A DNA stretch of 64,000 nt from Gimesia benthica (lineage in GTDB: Bacteria > Planctomycetota > Planctomycetia > Planctomycetales > Planctomycetaceae): contig NZ_CP043930.1 of the NCBI RefSeq assembly GCF_009720525.1, positions 2,081,501 through 2,145,500 of the forward strand, written 5' to 3'. The position numbers and the translations under genes are program-made. Shown here piece after piece: positions 35,357-45,045 of the stretch. The notes beneath the pieces were generated by a model. The model saw only the letters and a list, made by a program, of their open reading frames with translations, made no database searches and had not been told where the DNA came from. The stretch's first letter is position 1. The number at the start of each line of letters is the position of its first letter.

Positions 35357-37421
35357 TTGCTTTGAAGCGCGATCTGACTCTTCCGCCAGGCAGCACCATA
35401 CAGGGCAAAGCCCAGCTGCACCGGTTCCGCTGCCTGTCTGAGCGCTGCAGTCAACTCTGGATCAAAGGGAGAAATGCCACGCTGCCGCAACAAACTCGCA
35501 GCCTGCAGAGTCACCGCCCGATCATATTTTGCCAGGCTCTTCAGTAACTCGGGCAAATTCTCTCCCTGCTGTTTCACCAGTCGCTCGGCATACACGACTG
35601 CCGGCGTACGCTGACCGTCGCCGTCCGCGTCAATCCAGACCGCCCCGGTCGAACCTACAACCTGCGACTTATATTCCGGAGATTCCGGCTGGTAAGGTTG
35701 CGCCATCGGCCAGTAAGGGGCAGACACACCCGGCCCCGTCGCTATCGCCACCAGGTGACAGTCCTCGGAACGCGGCTCCAGCTTCCAGGTCTCCTGCCAC
35801 TGTACGCCTCCCCCCGGCTTTGAGGTAATCTCTTCGCTGCGGATGAGCTCTCCGTTCGCATACAGGTCGATTCGCTGCGCACTCACCCACGCCGGACCGG
35901 AGACTGTCAGCGAGACTTCCATATCCTTCGACGCAGGCACCAGTTCCCGGGACCATAGCGGCCATTGACCTTGATCCGCGTGAACAGCCCATAGGACAAC
36001 AGTACTTTCCCATCAACGAAATTCTGAATCGTCCGGGTGGCATCAATTTTCCCCGGATCCTGATCATCCGCCTGAATATAAGTCCGCGACTGCCCCACGA
36101 TATACCGGCTCACATCGTGCGAATCGCTGCACCCTACGGGCGTCAACATCACACCCCGGTTCAGTTCGCCGAACCAGTCGCGATACAGCTGCAGCACATC
36201 GGTCTGAGTTGCTCCCGAGTTGATGATCTCCATCGCATTCGCCCGCAACTGCCAGTTCTTCAGACTTTCCCCCGTCAGACCAATATGGTTCTGCGGCCCA
36301 AAGGGGCGGTAATTGGAATGAATGTCGCGGGCATGATTCAGGATCACCGCCTTCACGTTCGGCGTACCATAGATGCTCTTGAAAATCGCCTCCCAGCTCA
36401 TCAGCTTATAATCAGGTATTGGTCCCCCTTCCTGTACGGAGAAGACATTGAAGTGCCCCAGCTTCGTCGTCACTTCATTGCCAATGACCGGCGTAAAATA
36501 TTTCCTGACGTGCAGCTTGCGGGCCAGCGGATCGTAGTTGATCTGCTTGTTATGATCAGTGGCGATGGGAAACTCGATCTGCTCACCCGCCAGCGTAATC
36601 ATCCGCTCTTCCATCGAACAGTCGCCATGCCCGGAATGGGTAAACGTATGGATGTGCGTATCACAGCTGACATAGCCGCTCGTATCGACTTCGCGGTCGA
36701 TCTTGAGGTTGACCTGCTTTGTTTCCCCCGCCTTGAGTTTGATTTTCTGCTTTGCCACACCATATTCAAATCCGCGGCCGGCATAGATCGTATACGTGCC
36801 CGCCGGCAGCTGGAACTTCGCCTTCCCCGTACTGGTATAAATCACACCGGTCCGTACCGCCTGTTCCGCATTCGACTCCGCCGACGTCGCCACCAGCGTT
36901 CCCGCTGGGTCAACAATCGTCAGCCGACAGGGTACCGGTTTGTTACTGTCCCCCTCAACGACACTCACAGAGACTGTCGCCCCTGCCAGCACCCTGGATC
37001 GGTCTTCAGGAAACAGCACAATCTCACCCACGCGAATATCATCAGGTGTCAGTTTCCCCGACTGAAATATCCGTAACCGGTTTTCTCCCACCTTTACCAG
37101 TCCCTCAGGGACCGGCAGCAAGAGCTGTTGATCGTTCTCATCCCGCGTCAGCTTGCCCAGCACGACGCCGTTCAATTCGACATTCCAGCCCTGCTTTACG
37201 TCCTGCTGTCGCAACTGCAGAGTGGATGCTGCCTGATCAGCTGCCACCTTGAACGGGATCGACAGTTCCGGCCTGGGTGTCCCTTCCGGGAAGGTCGTCC
37301 ATTCCCGTTCGCCTGAGTGCCGCAGATGCACCAGCTTCGAAGAAATCACTATCGCATCATTGGCCGAGACCAGGCCGGTGCTCGCCAGCCAACAGCACAG
37401 AGTCAGAATTTTCCAGTTCAT
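35353..37421 (-). pseudogene. CehA/McbA-family metallohydrolase, frameshifted
   Basis: The first frame (504 residues from 37421) has a signal peptide, a beta-sandwich carboxypeptidase-regulatory-like region, and a PHP-type metal site: CDTHIHTFTHSGHGD, ATDHNKQ, ILNHARD and GCSDSHDVSRY. These are the CehA/McbA signatures, a family that includes carbaryl hydrolase. It loses sense after VNGRYGPG and stops at 35907. A second frame (195 residues ending at 35353) holds the C-terminal beta domain (MEVSLTVSGPAWVSAQRIDL). One extra base in the CCC at 35946-35948 joins them as GPGELVPASKDMEVS, giving about 690 residues. The catalytic part is complete before the break. The substrate is unknown; planctomycetes have many such proteins. 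It is in the same orientation as the PVC cytochrome gene upstream. Confidence 0.85.
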
Positions 37422-37478
37422 CGTTGAAAACGCTTCGAAAAAGAGAATGAAATTGTATGTGGAGCAACCGGAAGAACA

Positions 37479-40400
37479 TCAGCGATGTGCGGTTGCTTTC
37501 TTTGTACTCTGCAGCAGGTAGGCCAGCAGGTCATGCAGTTGCTGTGGGGTGAGGATCTCCAACAGATTGGCCGGCATCAGCGACAGGGGCGACTGTTTCT
37601 GTTCCTCGATCTCATCCTTCGCGATCTGAAATTCTTTCCCCTGGTTATCGACAAACACGATCACCGCTCCCTCTTCCCGTCGCTTGAGGCCTGTAAAGAC
37701 ACGTCCTGCATCCGTGATCACGGTGCTCGTGCGGAAATTAAGATCGACCGCACGATTCGGATCGAGTACATCTTCCAGCAGCCGTTCCAGACCCCTGTTG
37801 CCGATCCCATCCAGTTGCGGCCCCACCAGGGCTCCTTTACCGTTCAGCTGATGGCAGACTGCACAGTTCTTCTCAAAGACCGCTTTACCGTTCTCGAGTG
37901 ACAGTTTGAAACTGTAGTGCGACTCGAAATGTTTAGCGATCTGCTGTTGTGTCTCTTTCCCCCGGGGAGGCAAGCCGTTAACCAGCTTTTCCAGACGTTG
38001 TTTGAGTTCAGGACTGCCAGACTGTTCGATCTGATTCCGGATATTGGGGCTGCTCAGCAGTCGCGGCGCAGCGATCCCTTTTTCCGCGAGGGTAAGTAAC
38101 AGCTCACTCCCCCCGGCCTGTTGACAGAGTGCTTCGGCCAGTCGGGTTTGTAGTCGACCTGGATAAGTCTTGAATGCATGCTGTAACAGAGGTTCCAGTT
38201 GAGCTTCATTTTTTTCAATCACGGCTCGAATCACGTTGTTCTGAAACGAATCTGTTGACGGAACCGATTCGAGCGGGAGTGGAAACAGGGGCTGAAACGC
38301 TTCTGTCCCATCCAGTTTGATCAGGGCCTGAGCCAGTTCATCCTTCAGTTGGGGATCCAGACGCTCACGTGAGAGCCAGGCTGCCAGGTTCTCACGCTCG
38401 TCGTGCAATTGAAACGCCTTGACCAGCAGAGCTGCTGCCGACAGCCGTTTAATCTGCTGTTGCAGACCTCCGTGGGGCACAGTGACCACAACAGGCTCAA
38501 ATCGCCCCACCGCCAGCCAGGCATAAGCTCTCCCTGTGTCCCCATCGACGATTTCCAGAAAACCCTGTTCTCCTGACACATCTTTCAAATCCCAGTTCAC
38601 TTTTTGAGCCAGATCATTACGCGGCGCCAAGGCCTTCTTGAGCACACTCCCATCAGCAGATCGACGGAGTTGCACAAAATTCAAACCGTTATGGGGTTGC
38701 TTCGGAAAACCGGAATGCCCGGCAATATAAAACTCGAGTTGGTCAGGAATCTTGAAGTCCGTAGAAACCAGTCGGCCGGCAGTTTGTTCTCCTGCGGGCA
38801 GACTACTGAAAAAAGAAGCTGCTTTGACACCATCTGCAGAATCACGCTGTTGAGTCACCCAGGGATTTTCGGAGTATTTCTCTGACACAGGTAAATTCAC
38901 CCATTGCAGCGGCTGGTCTTTGACCAAATCCAGCAACTCAGCTGCCAGCGCGGCTCCCCATTCCTGAAGTGCCTGATCGAACGCCAGCCCTTTCTGCTGA
39001 TAGCCCTGCAGTACTGCTTTGATAATTTCCACCTGCAGATCAGGTTGACCAGCCAGTTTTGTCTGGGCGAGTCGAATCAGTGCCGACAGTTTCTCGGCCG
39101 GCAGATAACGGACAATGTGACGAAAATAAGCCGGCAGATCACCGGATGCCGCCGGTTCATCCTGCAGATAACGAATCAGATACAAGGCCGCCTGTTCGGT
39201 CGGAACCGCCAGCGAGAGTTCTGCCAATGTTTTCCTCTGCGAGGGATCCAGTGCTTCCCAGTCCAGCTTCTCCAGTAGAGATGGTTCGCGGATCTGCAAC
39301 ATCAGCGCGCGGCGCACCACGTATTCGAGGTGATTGTCTTCGGTCGGCACCCGGGCTTTGAGTGCAAACAGTGGCGACAGGTTATTCAAATTCGGGTGCA
39401 AGCCCAGCCCTGCCGCAGCCGCGCGCTGGACGAAGGCATTTTCATCCTGCAACGCAAGTACCGCCAGCAGGCGCTGCGCTTCTTTCCACGACTGCTTCTC
39501 GGCCAGCATCTTTGTGGCATGAATTCGTACCAGATCGTCCTTGCACTGCAGCCCCTGTTTCAGCAGATCATCAGCCAGAGCACCGCGGCGGAACAGAACC
39601 CACATCGCATGCACAACAATCGTCGGTTGTCTGGCATCCACGACAGCCTGTTGCAGCGGCGCGATCACTTCGTCGTCGAACTGATCGGTCAGATAATCGG
39701 TAATCAACATCCGTGTCGTCAGGTTGGTTGACCCCAGCTCTGCGATCAGATCGGGAATACTCAACTTCGTATAATCTTTGAGCAGGTGCTCCTTGCCGGT
39801 GGTAACGATCCGCCAGATCCGTCCCCGGTGACGATCGCGTCCCGGATGATCTAGGGGTACTTCGTAATGCCCGATGATCTTGTTATAGAAATCAGCGACA
39901 TAGATGGCACCATCTGGACCAAGTTGAACATCCACTGGTCGAAACCAGGGGTCGGTCGTCGACAGGAAATCGGGTTCTTCCTGTGCGATGATGGTCGAGC
40001 CGTGATACACGGGAGTATTTCGGTTCAACCGGCTGGTCATCACGTTACCGCTCAGAAAGTCACCCTGGTATTCCGCAGGAAACTGATCTCCGGATACAAC
40101 GGCCAGCCCCGCGATTGCGGTGGAGCCATGCAGGTGTTCCATCATCGGTTTGACAAAACCGAGTCCATCGTGCGGCTTCCCGAAACTCGGATAGTAACCG
40201 CCCCGTAAAATCTGGTAGATGGGTTTGGAGTGACAGTCCGCGGTAAACAGGTTCCCCATCTCATCAAATGTGGAGCCGAAGGGGTTTACCTGCCCGTGCG
40301 TGAAATGTTCAATGCGGGAACCGTCCAGCCGCATCCGATAGGTATTACCGGACTGCATTTCAATCGTGTGTCCATCGCTGCCGCTGACCCGGGTCTGGTT

Positions 40401-40994
40401 GTTAAATCCGTGATTCGCATACAGCCAGCCGTCAAAACCCCGGCGGAAGGAATTGTTCATGCCGTGGGTATCCCGCTCAAAGCCCATCGGCCCGAACAGC
40501 TTCTTCACCCGGTCCGCTTTGTTGTCGCCATCAGTGTCTTCATAAAATGAAATATCCGGAATGCTGAATGCAATCACGCCAATCTTGTAGGGATACAGAC
40601 CGATGGGAATATTCAGCCCTGATGCGAACGTGGTCACCTTGTCGTAGCGACCGTCACCATCGGTGTCTTCCAGAACTTTGATCGTATCCTTACCCGGTTT
40701 CCCATCCTTGACCGGATACGGATACTCCGATGAATCGGTTACCCACAATCGGCCGCGAATATCAAACGCCATATTCAGCGGTTTCTGAATCTCCGGTTCC
40801 GAGACGACCAGTTGCACTTCGAATCCGGGTGGGACGGTGAAACTCTTCTGTTCCGCCTGAGGCGTCAACGGTTCGGTGGGGCGAATGAATTCGCGGAAGG
40901 GATCTTTCTGTTCCTGGGCCATAAGGTTACAAGGCAGCCAGAGACTGAAAGCCCCCAACAGGCACAGCCAGGAAGTGCGGAGCGTCTGCATCAT
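37479..40994 (-). CDS. PVC-type haem-binding CxxCH protein with dehydrogenase-like propeller
   Basis: The product is 1,171 residues. After the signal peptide (about 1-26), residues 45-420 form a glucose/sorbosone-dehydrogenase-like propeller (FTVPPGFEVQLVVSEPEIQ, then LNMAFDIRGRLWVTDSSEYP). Residues 420-720 look like HEAT repeats, and the C-terminus is a cytochrome c domain with CAVCH at 1044-1048 and a likely Met axial ligand in SLMPANL. This is the planctomycete/Verrucomicrobia architecture with TIGR02604- and TIGR02603-type domains. It probably oxidises a sugar-like substrate in the periplasm and passes electrons to the haem. A second ATG directly follows the first. The gene lies 57 bp upstream of the CehA/McbA-like gene on the same strand, so the two probably form an operon. 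Confidence 0.92.
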   Translation of the reverse strand: MMQTLRTSWLCLLGAFSLWLPCNLMAQEQKDPFREFIRPTEPLTPQAEQKSFTVPPGFEVQLVVSEPEIQKPLNMAFDIRGRLWVTDSSEYPYPVKDGKPGKDTIKVLEDTDGDGRYDKVTTFASGLNIPIGLYPYKIGVIAFSIPDISFYEDTDGDNKADRVKKLFGPMGFERDTHGMNNSFRRGFDGWLYANHGFNNQTRVSGSDGHTIEMQSGNTYRMRLDGSRIEHFTHGQVNPFGSTFDEMGNLFTADCHSKPIYQILRGGYYPSFGKPHDGLGFVKPMMEHLHGSTAIAGLAVVSGDQFPAEYQGDFLSGNVMTSRLNRNTPVYHGSTIIAQEEPDFLSTTDPWFRPVDVQLGPDGAIYVADFYNKIIGHYEVPLDHPGRDRHRGRIWRIVTTGKEHLLKDYTKLSIPDLIAELGSTNLTTRMLITDYLTDQFDDEVIAPLQQAVVDARQPTIVVHAMWVLFRRGALADDLLKQGLQCKDDLVRIHATKMLAEKQSWKEAQRLLAVLALQDENAFVQRAAAAGLGLHPNLNNLSPLFALKARVPTEDNHLEYVVRRALMLQIREPSLLEKLDWEALDPSQRKTLAELSLAVPTEQAALYLIRYLQDEPAASGDLPAYFRHIVRYLPAEKLSALIRLAQTKLAGQPDLQVEIIKAVLQGYQQKGLAFDQALQEWGAALAAELLDLVKDQPLQWVNLPVSEKYSENPWVTQQRDSADGVKAASFFSSLPAGEQTAGRLVSTDFKIPDQLEFYIAGHSGFPKQPHNGLNFVQLRRSADGSVLKKALAPRNDLAQKVNWDLKDVSGEQGFLEIVDGDTGRAYAWLAVGRFEPVVVTVPHGGLQQQIKRLSAAALLVKAFQLHDERENLAAWLSRERLDPQLKDELAQALIKLDGTEAFQPLFPLPLESVPSTDSFQNNVIRAVIEKNEAQLEPLLQHAFKTYPGRLQTRLAEALCQQAGGSELLLTLAEKGIAAPRLLSSPNIRNQIEQSGSPELKQRLEKLVNGLPPRGKETQQQIAKHFESHYSFKLSLENGKAVFEKNCAVCHQLNGKGALVGPQLDGIGNRGLERLLEDVLDPNRAVDLNFRTSTVITDAGRVFTGLKRREEGAVIVFVDNQGKEFQIAKDEIEEQKQSPLSLMPANLLEILTPQQLHDLLAYLLQSTKKATAHR

Positions 40995-41104
40995 TGTTGT
41001 ATCACCTGCGCTGGATCAATGAAAATACCCGCCTGCCATCTCATTTAACGAGACAGCCGACGGGTTCAATCCTAAATGATACATAAAGCAGAATCAATCT
41101 GTAG

Positions 41105-41956
41105 CTAATCAAGTTCCTTGATGTAAATATTACGGAACTGCATCAGACTGCTGGCCGGGCTGAAAGTACCATCTTTCAGTTTTCCTCCATGATGCTGTAG
41201 CGCAATCGGACCTTTCTCGGGCACGTCGGGCAGCTGGGCATTTTCCAGGACCATTTTGTTATTCAGAATCACGGTCAGACGATCCTTGACCATGATGATG
41301 ATGAACTTGTTCCATTCTCCTACAGGATTATCGGCGTTCACTTTGGGAGTTACACCGGCCCGGACTTCCGGAGCGACCGACTGATTGCGGCGGTACGAGT
41401 AAACTTCTCCAGATCCGATCGGCCAGCACCAGATATTCACCTGGGCCTTGGGAGTTCCTCGCAGGTAAATGCCGGAATCGGCATTTGGCAGTTCAACGGT
41501 GATGACTTTGCCGTCCGCGTCTTTGAGTTCCGATCCATCTGACAGCACGATCGGAACCTTATACAGGCCGGTCGTCTCTTTGATCCGCCATTCCATACTT
41601 AAAATGAAATCGCCATATTCTTTCTCGGTCCAGAGATTCTTATCTCCCTTGGATTCACTCTGTGCGTCATAGTCGATGACACCATTTTCAACTTTCCAGT
41701 GCCCGTTATCCCCTTCCGGCACTTTCCAGCCACTCAGATCTTTTCCATTAAACAGCGATGTGTACCCCGGATGCAGTTTGTCTTCAGGTGGTATTTTGAC
41801 AATGGCACCATCGGTTACCGAACCCGGTTTTACTTCCAACTGCTTTTTAGCCTGCTTCTTGACTTTGTTCTGTGCAGGCAGACTTCCCTGAGAGAACAGA
41901 CTCAAAGCAGTGCATGCACTCAAAATTAATAACGACTTATTGAGCCGGATATTCAT
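41105..41956 (-). CDS. Secreted DUF1080 protein (3-keto-disaccharide hydrolase domain)
   Basis: The product is 283 residues from the ATG at 41956 (AGGAAAAAC just upstream); an earlier frame at 42004 adds 16 unlikely residues. A signal peptide ends near the SLPAQ site, then a basic linker, then the concanavalin-like DUF1080 domain (PF06439) with TSLFNGKDLSGWKVP, WKVENGVI, FILSMEWRI and GIYLRGTPKAQVNIW, all family hallmarks. The family includes 3-keto-glucoside hydrolases; in planctomycetes it is common next to Gfo/Idh and cytochrome genes. Activity and substrate are not proved here. It follows in the same orientation as the PVC cytochrome and CehA/McbA-like genes, but a 110-bp gap separates it from them. 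Confidence 0.9.
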   Translation of the reverse strand: MNIRLNKSLLILSACTALSLFSQGSLPAQNKVKKQAKKQLEVKPGSVTDGAIVKIPPEDKLHPGYTSLFNGKDLSGWKVPEGDNGHWKVENGVIDYDAQSESKGDKNLWTEKEYGDFILSMEWRIKETTGLYKVPIVLSDGSELKDADGKVITVELPNADSGIYLRGTPKAQVNIWCWPIGSGEVYSYRRNQSVAPEVRAGVTPKVNADNPVGEWNKFIIIMVKDRLTVILNNKMVLENAQLPDVPEKGPIALQHHGGKLKDGTFSPASSLMQFRNIYIKELD

Positions 41957-42224
41957 GTTTTTCCTTTTCCTGTTGTTGGGCGGGACACAGCAGGCTTCAC
42001 GCACTGCCGGGATGATTCTCTCCTGCTATCCTATCGCATGCCTGTGCGCCTTCCCACCCAAATTCGTAACTTTGTTTAGAGAAAGACAGTGTAACTTTGT
42101 GGGCGCCAGACAAAGTCATAGATCAACAGAAATTGATTTCTCTCTGATGAGCAAGTAACCTGTAGGCATCAATGTCTGTGCCTTCTGCTCCTGGAAATCA
42201 CCCGAACCTGAAAGAAACTGTTTC

Positions 42225-45038
42225 ATGCGTGCGCTCACACTTCATGATGCCTTGAGGCTTTTGTTCCTTCTGGGCTCTGGTCTGCTCTGCAGTTTCCTGT
42301 CGCCCGAATCTGCAAACGCAGAAGAAACACAGCTCACGCCGCAGGAAACATTTTTCCTCCGCAAAGTCCGCCCCCTGCTCGAACAAAAATGTCTGGGCTG
42401 TCATGGTGCGACCCCCGACGACATCAAGGGGGATTACAACATGCTTACCCGCGCTGCACTGATCAAAGGGGGCGAATCGGGTGAGCCCGCGGTGATCGTC
42501 GGCAAACCGAAACAGAGTCCCTTCTGGAACGCTGTCACCTGGAAAGATGACAGCATCCAGATGCCGCCACAGGAACGAAACCGCCTGAGTGATACGGAAA
42601 TCGATGTCATCAAACAATGGATCGCAGACGGTGCCGTCTGGACTGACAAGAGCCTGCCTGCCCCAGGTTCGAGTGACGCCAGTTCTACACGGGAAATCGT
42701 CATGTCTACTTCCGGCGGTCAGTCTCCCACCTGGACGAATCGCACATACGAACCGGAAGATGTCTGGGCCTATCAACCAATCCAACGACCGGACGTCCCC
42801 TGGCAGGCCCTGACGAAAACACCTGCTTCCCAGCGGCATCCAATCGACGCCTTTATTCAGCGTAAGCTCCAGGAAAAGAAGTTAACTTCCTCTCCCCCCG
42901 CTGACCGCAAAACGCTACTCCGACGGGCCAGTTATGATCTGACTGGACTTCCTCCTTCACGTGACAAAATCGATTCCTTCACGAATCAGAAATCCTCCGA
43001 AGCCTGGTCGCAGACCATTCAACGTCTGCTGGACAGCCCACACTACGGCGAACAGATGACCCAGATGTGGATCGACATCGTCCGCTACGCCGATACCAGC
43101 GGTTTTGCCAACGACTACGAACGTCCCAATGCCTGGCGTTATCGCGATTATCTGGTACGCAGCTTCAATGCCGACAAGCCATACAATCGCTTTATCGTCG
43201 AACAGCTCGCCGGCGATGAACTCGATCCCACCGATCCTGAAATGCTGATCGCCACCGGCTTCCTGCGGAGCGGCCCCTGGGAACATACCGGCATGAGCGT
43301 CGCCGCAGTCACCCGCCAGCTGTTTCTGGATGACATTACACAAAGTGTTGGCGTCAGCTTCCTGGCACACAGCTTCCGCTGTGCCAAATGTCACGATCAC
43401 AAATTCGACCCTGTCCCCACCCGCGACTACTATCGCATTCAGGCCGTCTTTGCCCCCGTGCAGTTCGCCGACCGCAAAGTCGCCTACCAGCCATTTGAAA
43501 ACATCTCCGGCTTCGACCATATGAAGGTTCGCACGGAAAAACTGCTCGCCGAGACAAAAGCACAGCAGGAACAGTTCAAGCAAAAGACCGACGCCGCGAT
43601 CGCAGCCTGGCTGAAAGAGAACGGCTACAAAAACCTGAAGCAGGTTGCCGCCGACAAACGACCGCCCCTTCGCTGGTTTGGCCTGTCCGAACTCGAAAAA
43701 AGCTTGCTCAAAATCAACAACAAACGCATCGACTACTTTGAGCGGGAACTCAAACGCTACGAACCGTACTGCTTCAGCGTCTATAACGGTCCGTCGAATA
43801 ACTTCCGCTCCACCAAAGCGGTTAACCTGATCCCGGGACCCAAACAGCGAAAAGGCAATGTCGAAGAGATCTTCATTCTCGCCGGAGGTGCCATCACTGC
43901 CCCTACGAATAAAGTCACTCCCGGCGTACTGAGTGCCATGGCGGGTTCGAATGACCGTCAGACACCCAACGCCTGGAATACCATTCCCAATACAGCCGAT
44001 GGACGACGACTCGCACTGGCCCGCTGGATTGCCAGTTCGAACAACACACTCACCGCCCGTGTCATCGTCAACCGCATCTGGCAGATGCATTTCGGCACCG
44101 GTCTGGTCGCTACCCCCAACAACTTCGGCCAAAAGGGCGCTAAGCCCTCTCATCCCGAACTGCTGGACTGGCTGGCGACCTGGTTCATGGATCACGGCTG
44201 GTCAATCAAACAGCTGCATCACCTGATCATGACTTCCAACACTTATCAGCAGAGCAGTCGACCTATCGATGCGGAGCTGGTCTCGAGCCTTGATTCCAGC
44301 AACCAATGGCTCTCCTACTTTCCGACACGTCGCCTGACTGCCGAACAGATTCGCGACTCGTTGCTGACAATCACGGGTGAACTGAATCCGGAAATGGGCG
44401 GCCCCGGCGTCTTTCCGGAAATCAACTGGGAAGTCGCACTTCAGCCCCGGCACATCATGGGTTCGGTCGCTCCCGCGTATCAGCCCATGCCTGAACCGAA
44501 ACAGCGCAATCGCCGGACGCTGTACGCCTTCCGCTACCGAACGCTATCCGATCCGATGCTCGACGTTTTCAATCGGCCCGGAAGTGAAATCTCCTGCGAG
44601 CGTCGTGACGAAACCACTGTCACTCCCCAGGTCTTTGCTCTGTTTAATGGACAGTTCACCCATGACCGTGCTATCGCTCTGGCGCATGAAATCAGTCAGA
44701 AAAACCAGCCACTGCCTGAGGCTGTTTCGCAGGCCTTCCAGCAGGTGACGCTCCGCACACCGACTCCAGAGGAACTGCAACTGGCGTTGACGCATGTCAA
44801 AGAAATGCAGAACTACCACGCCGCCCATCCCACGAAACCAATTCCGCTTCCGCGGGAAGTCAAGCGGTCGATGATCGAAGAGCTGACAGGCGAGTCTTTT
44901 ACCTGGACCGAAAAACTGGATCTGACCGAAAACTACATTCAGGATCTCAAGCCCTGGGACGTCGATGTCGAAACCCGGGCGCTGGCCGAACTCTGTCTGG
45001 TCCTGATGAACTCCAACGAATTCATTTATCTGCGGTAA
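42225..45038 (+). CDS. PSCyt1/DUF1549/DUF1553 planctomycete cytochrome-type protein
   Basis: The product is 937 residues. A signal peptide (about 1-32) is followed by the PSCyt1 cytochrome-like domain (PF07635) with CLGCH at 56-60 and the family's VIVGKPKQSPFWNAV and IQMPPQ. Next are DUF1549 (about 210-410: LRRASYDLTGLPPSRDKID, LLDSPHYGEQM, and the second motif CAKCHDHKFDPVPTRDYY near 385) and DUF1553 (about 600-900: LARWIASSNNTLTARVIVNR). The CxxCH site suggests c-type haem, but the biochemical role of these very abundant planctomycete proteins is unknown. It is followed after 7 bp by a DUF1501 gene, the standard two-gene unit. The antisense strand has a long open frame (42957-44195) that I treat as a shadow. 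Confidence 0.93.
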   Translation: MRALTLHDALRLLFLLGSGLLCSFLSPESANAEETQLTPQETFFLRKVRPLLEQKCLGCHGATPDDIKGDYNMLTRAALIKGGESGEPAVIVGKPKQSPFWNAVTWKDDSIQMPPQERNRLSDTEIDVIKQWIADGAVWTDKSLPAPGSSDASSTREIVMSTSGGQSPTWTNRTYEPEDVWAYQPIQRPDVPWQALTKTPASQRHPIDAFIQRKLQEKKLTSSPPADRKTLLRRASYDLTGLPPSRDKIDSFTNQKSSEAWSQTIQRLLDSPHYGEQMTQMWIDIVRYADTSGFANDYERPNAWRYRDYLVRSFNADKPYNRFIVEQLAGDELDPTDPEMLIATGFLRSGPWEHTGMSVAAVTRQLFLDDITQSVGVSFLAHSFRCAKCHDHKFDPVPTRDYYRIQAVFAPVQFADRKVAYQPFENISGFDHMKVRTEKLLAETKAQQEQFKQKTDAAIAAWLKENGYKNLKQVAADKRPPLRWFGLSELEKSLLKINNKRIDYFERELKRYEPYCFSVYNGPSNNFRSTKAVNLIPGPKQRKGNVEEIFILAGGAITAPTNKVTPGVLSAMAGSNDRQTPNAWNTIPNTADGRRLALARWIASSNNTLTARVIVNRIWQMHFGTGLVATPNNFGQKGAKPSHPELLDWLATWFMDHGWSIKQLHHLIMTSNTYQQSSRPIDAELVSSLDSSNQWLSYFPTRRLTAEQIRDSLLTITGELNPEMGGPGVFPEINWEVALQPRHIMGSVAPAYQPMPEPKQRNRRTLYAFRYRTLSDPMLDVFNRPGSEISCERRDETTVTPQVFALFNGQFTHDRAIALAHEISQKNQPLPEAVSQAFQQVTLRTPTPEELQLALTHVKEMQNYHAAHPTKPIPLPREVKRSMIEELTGESFTWTEKLDLTENYIQDLKPWDVDVETRALAELCLVLMNSNEFIYLR

Positions 45039-45045
45039 CACAAAT

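Noticed and set aside
36117-37076. A 319-codon frame antisense to the CehA/McbA-like gene
   Set aside because: It lies fully opposite a gene with metal-site motifs and shows no recognisable domain.
42957-44195. A 412-codon open frame antisense to the PSCyt1/DUF1549 gene
   Set aside because: The + strand protein has clear family motifs throughout. The antisense product has no family pattern and no signal, and long antisense frames are common opposite high-GC genes.
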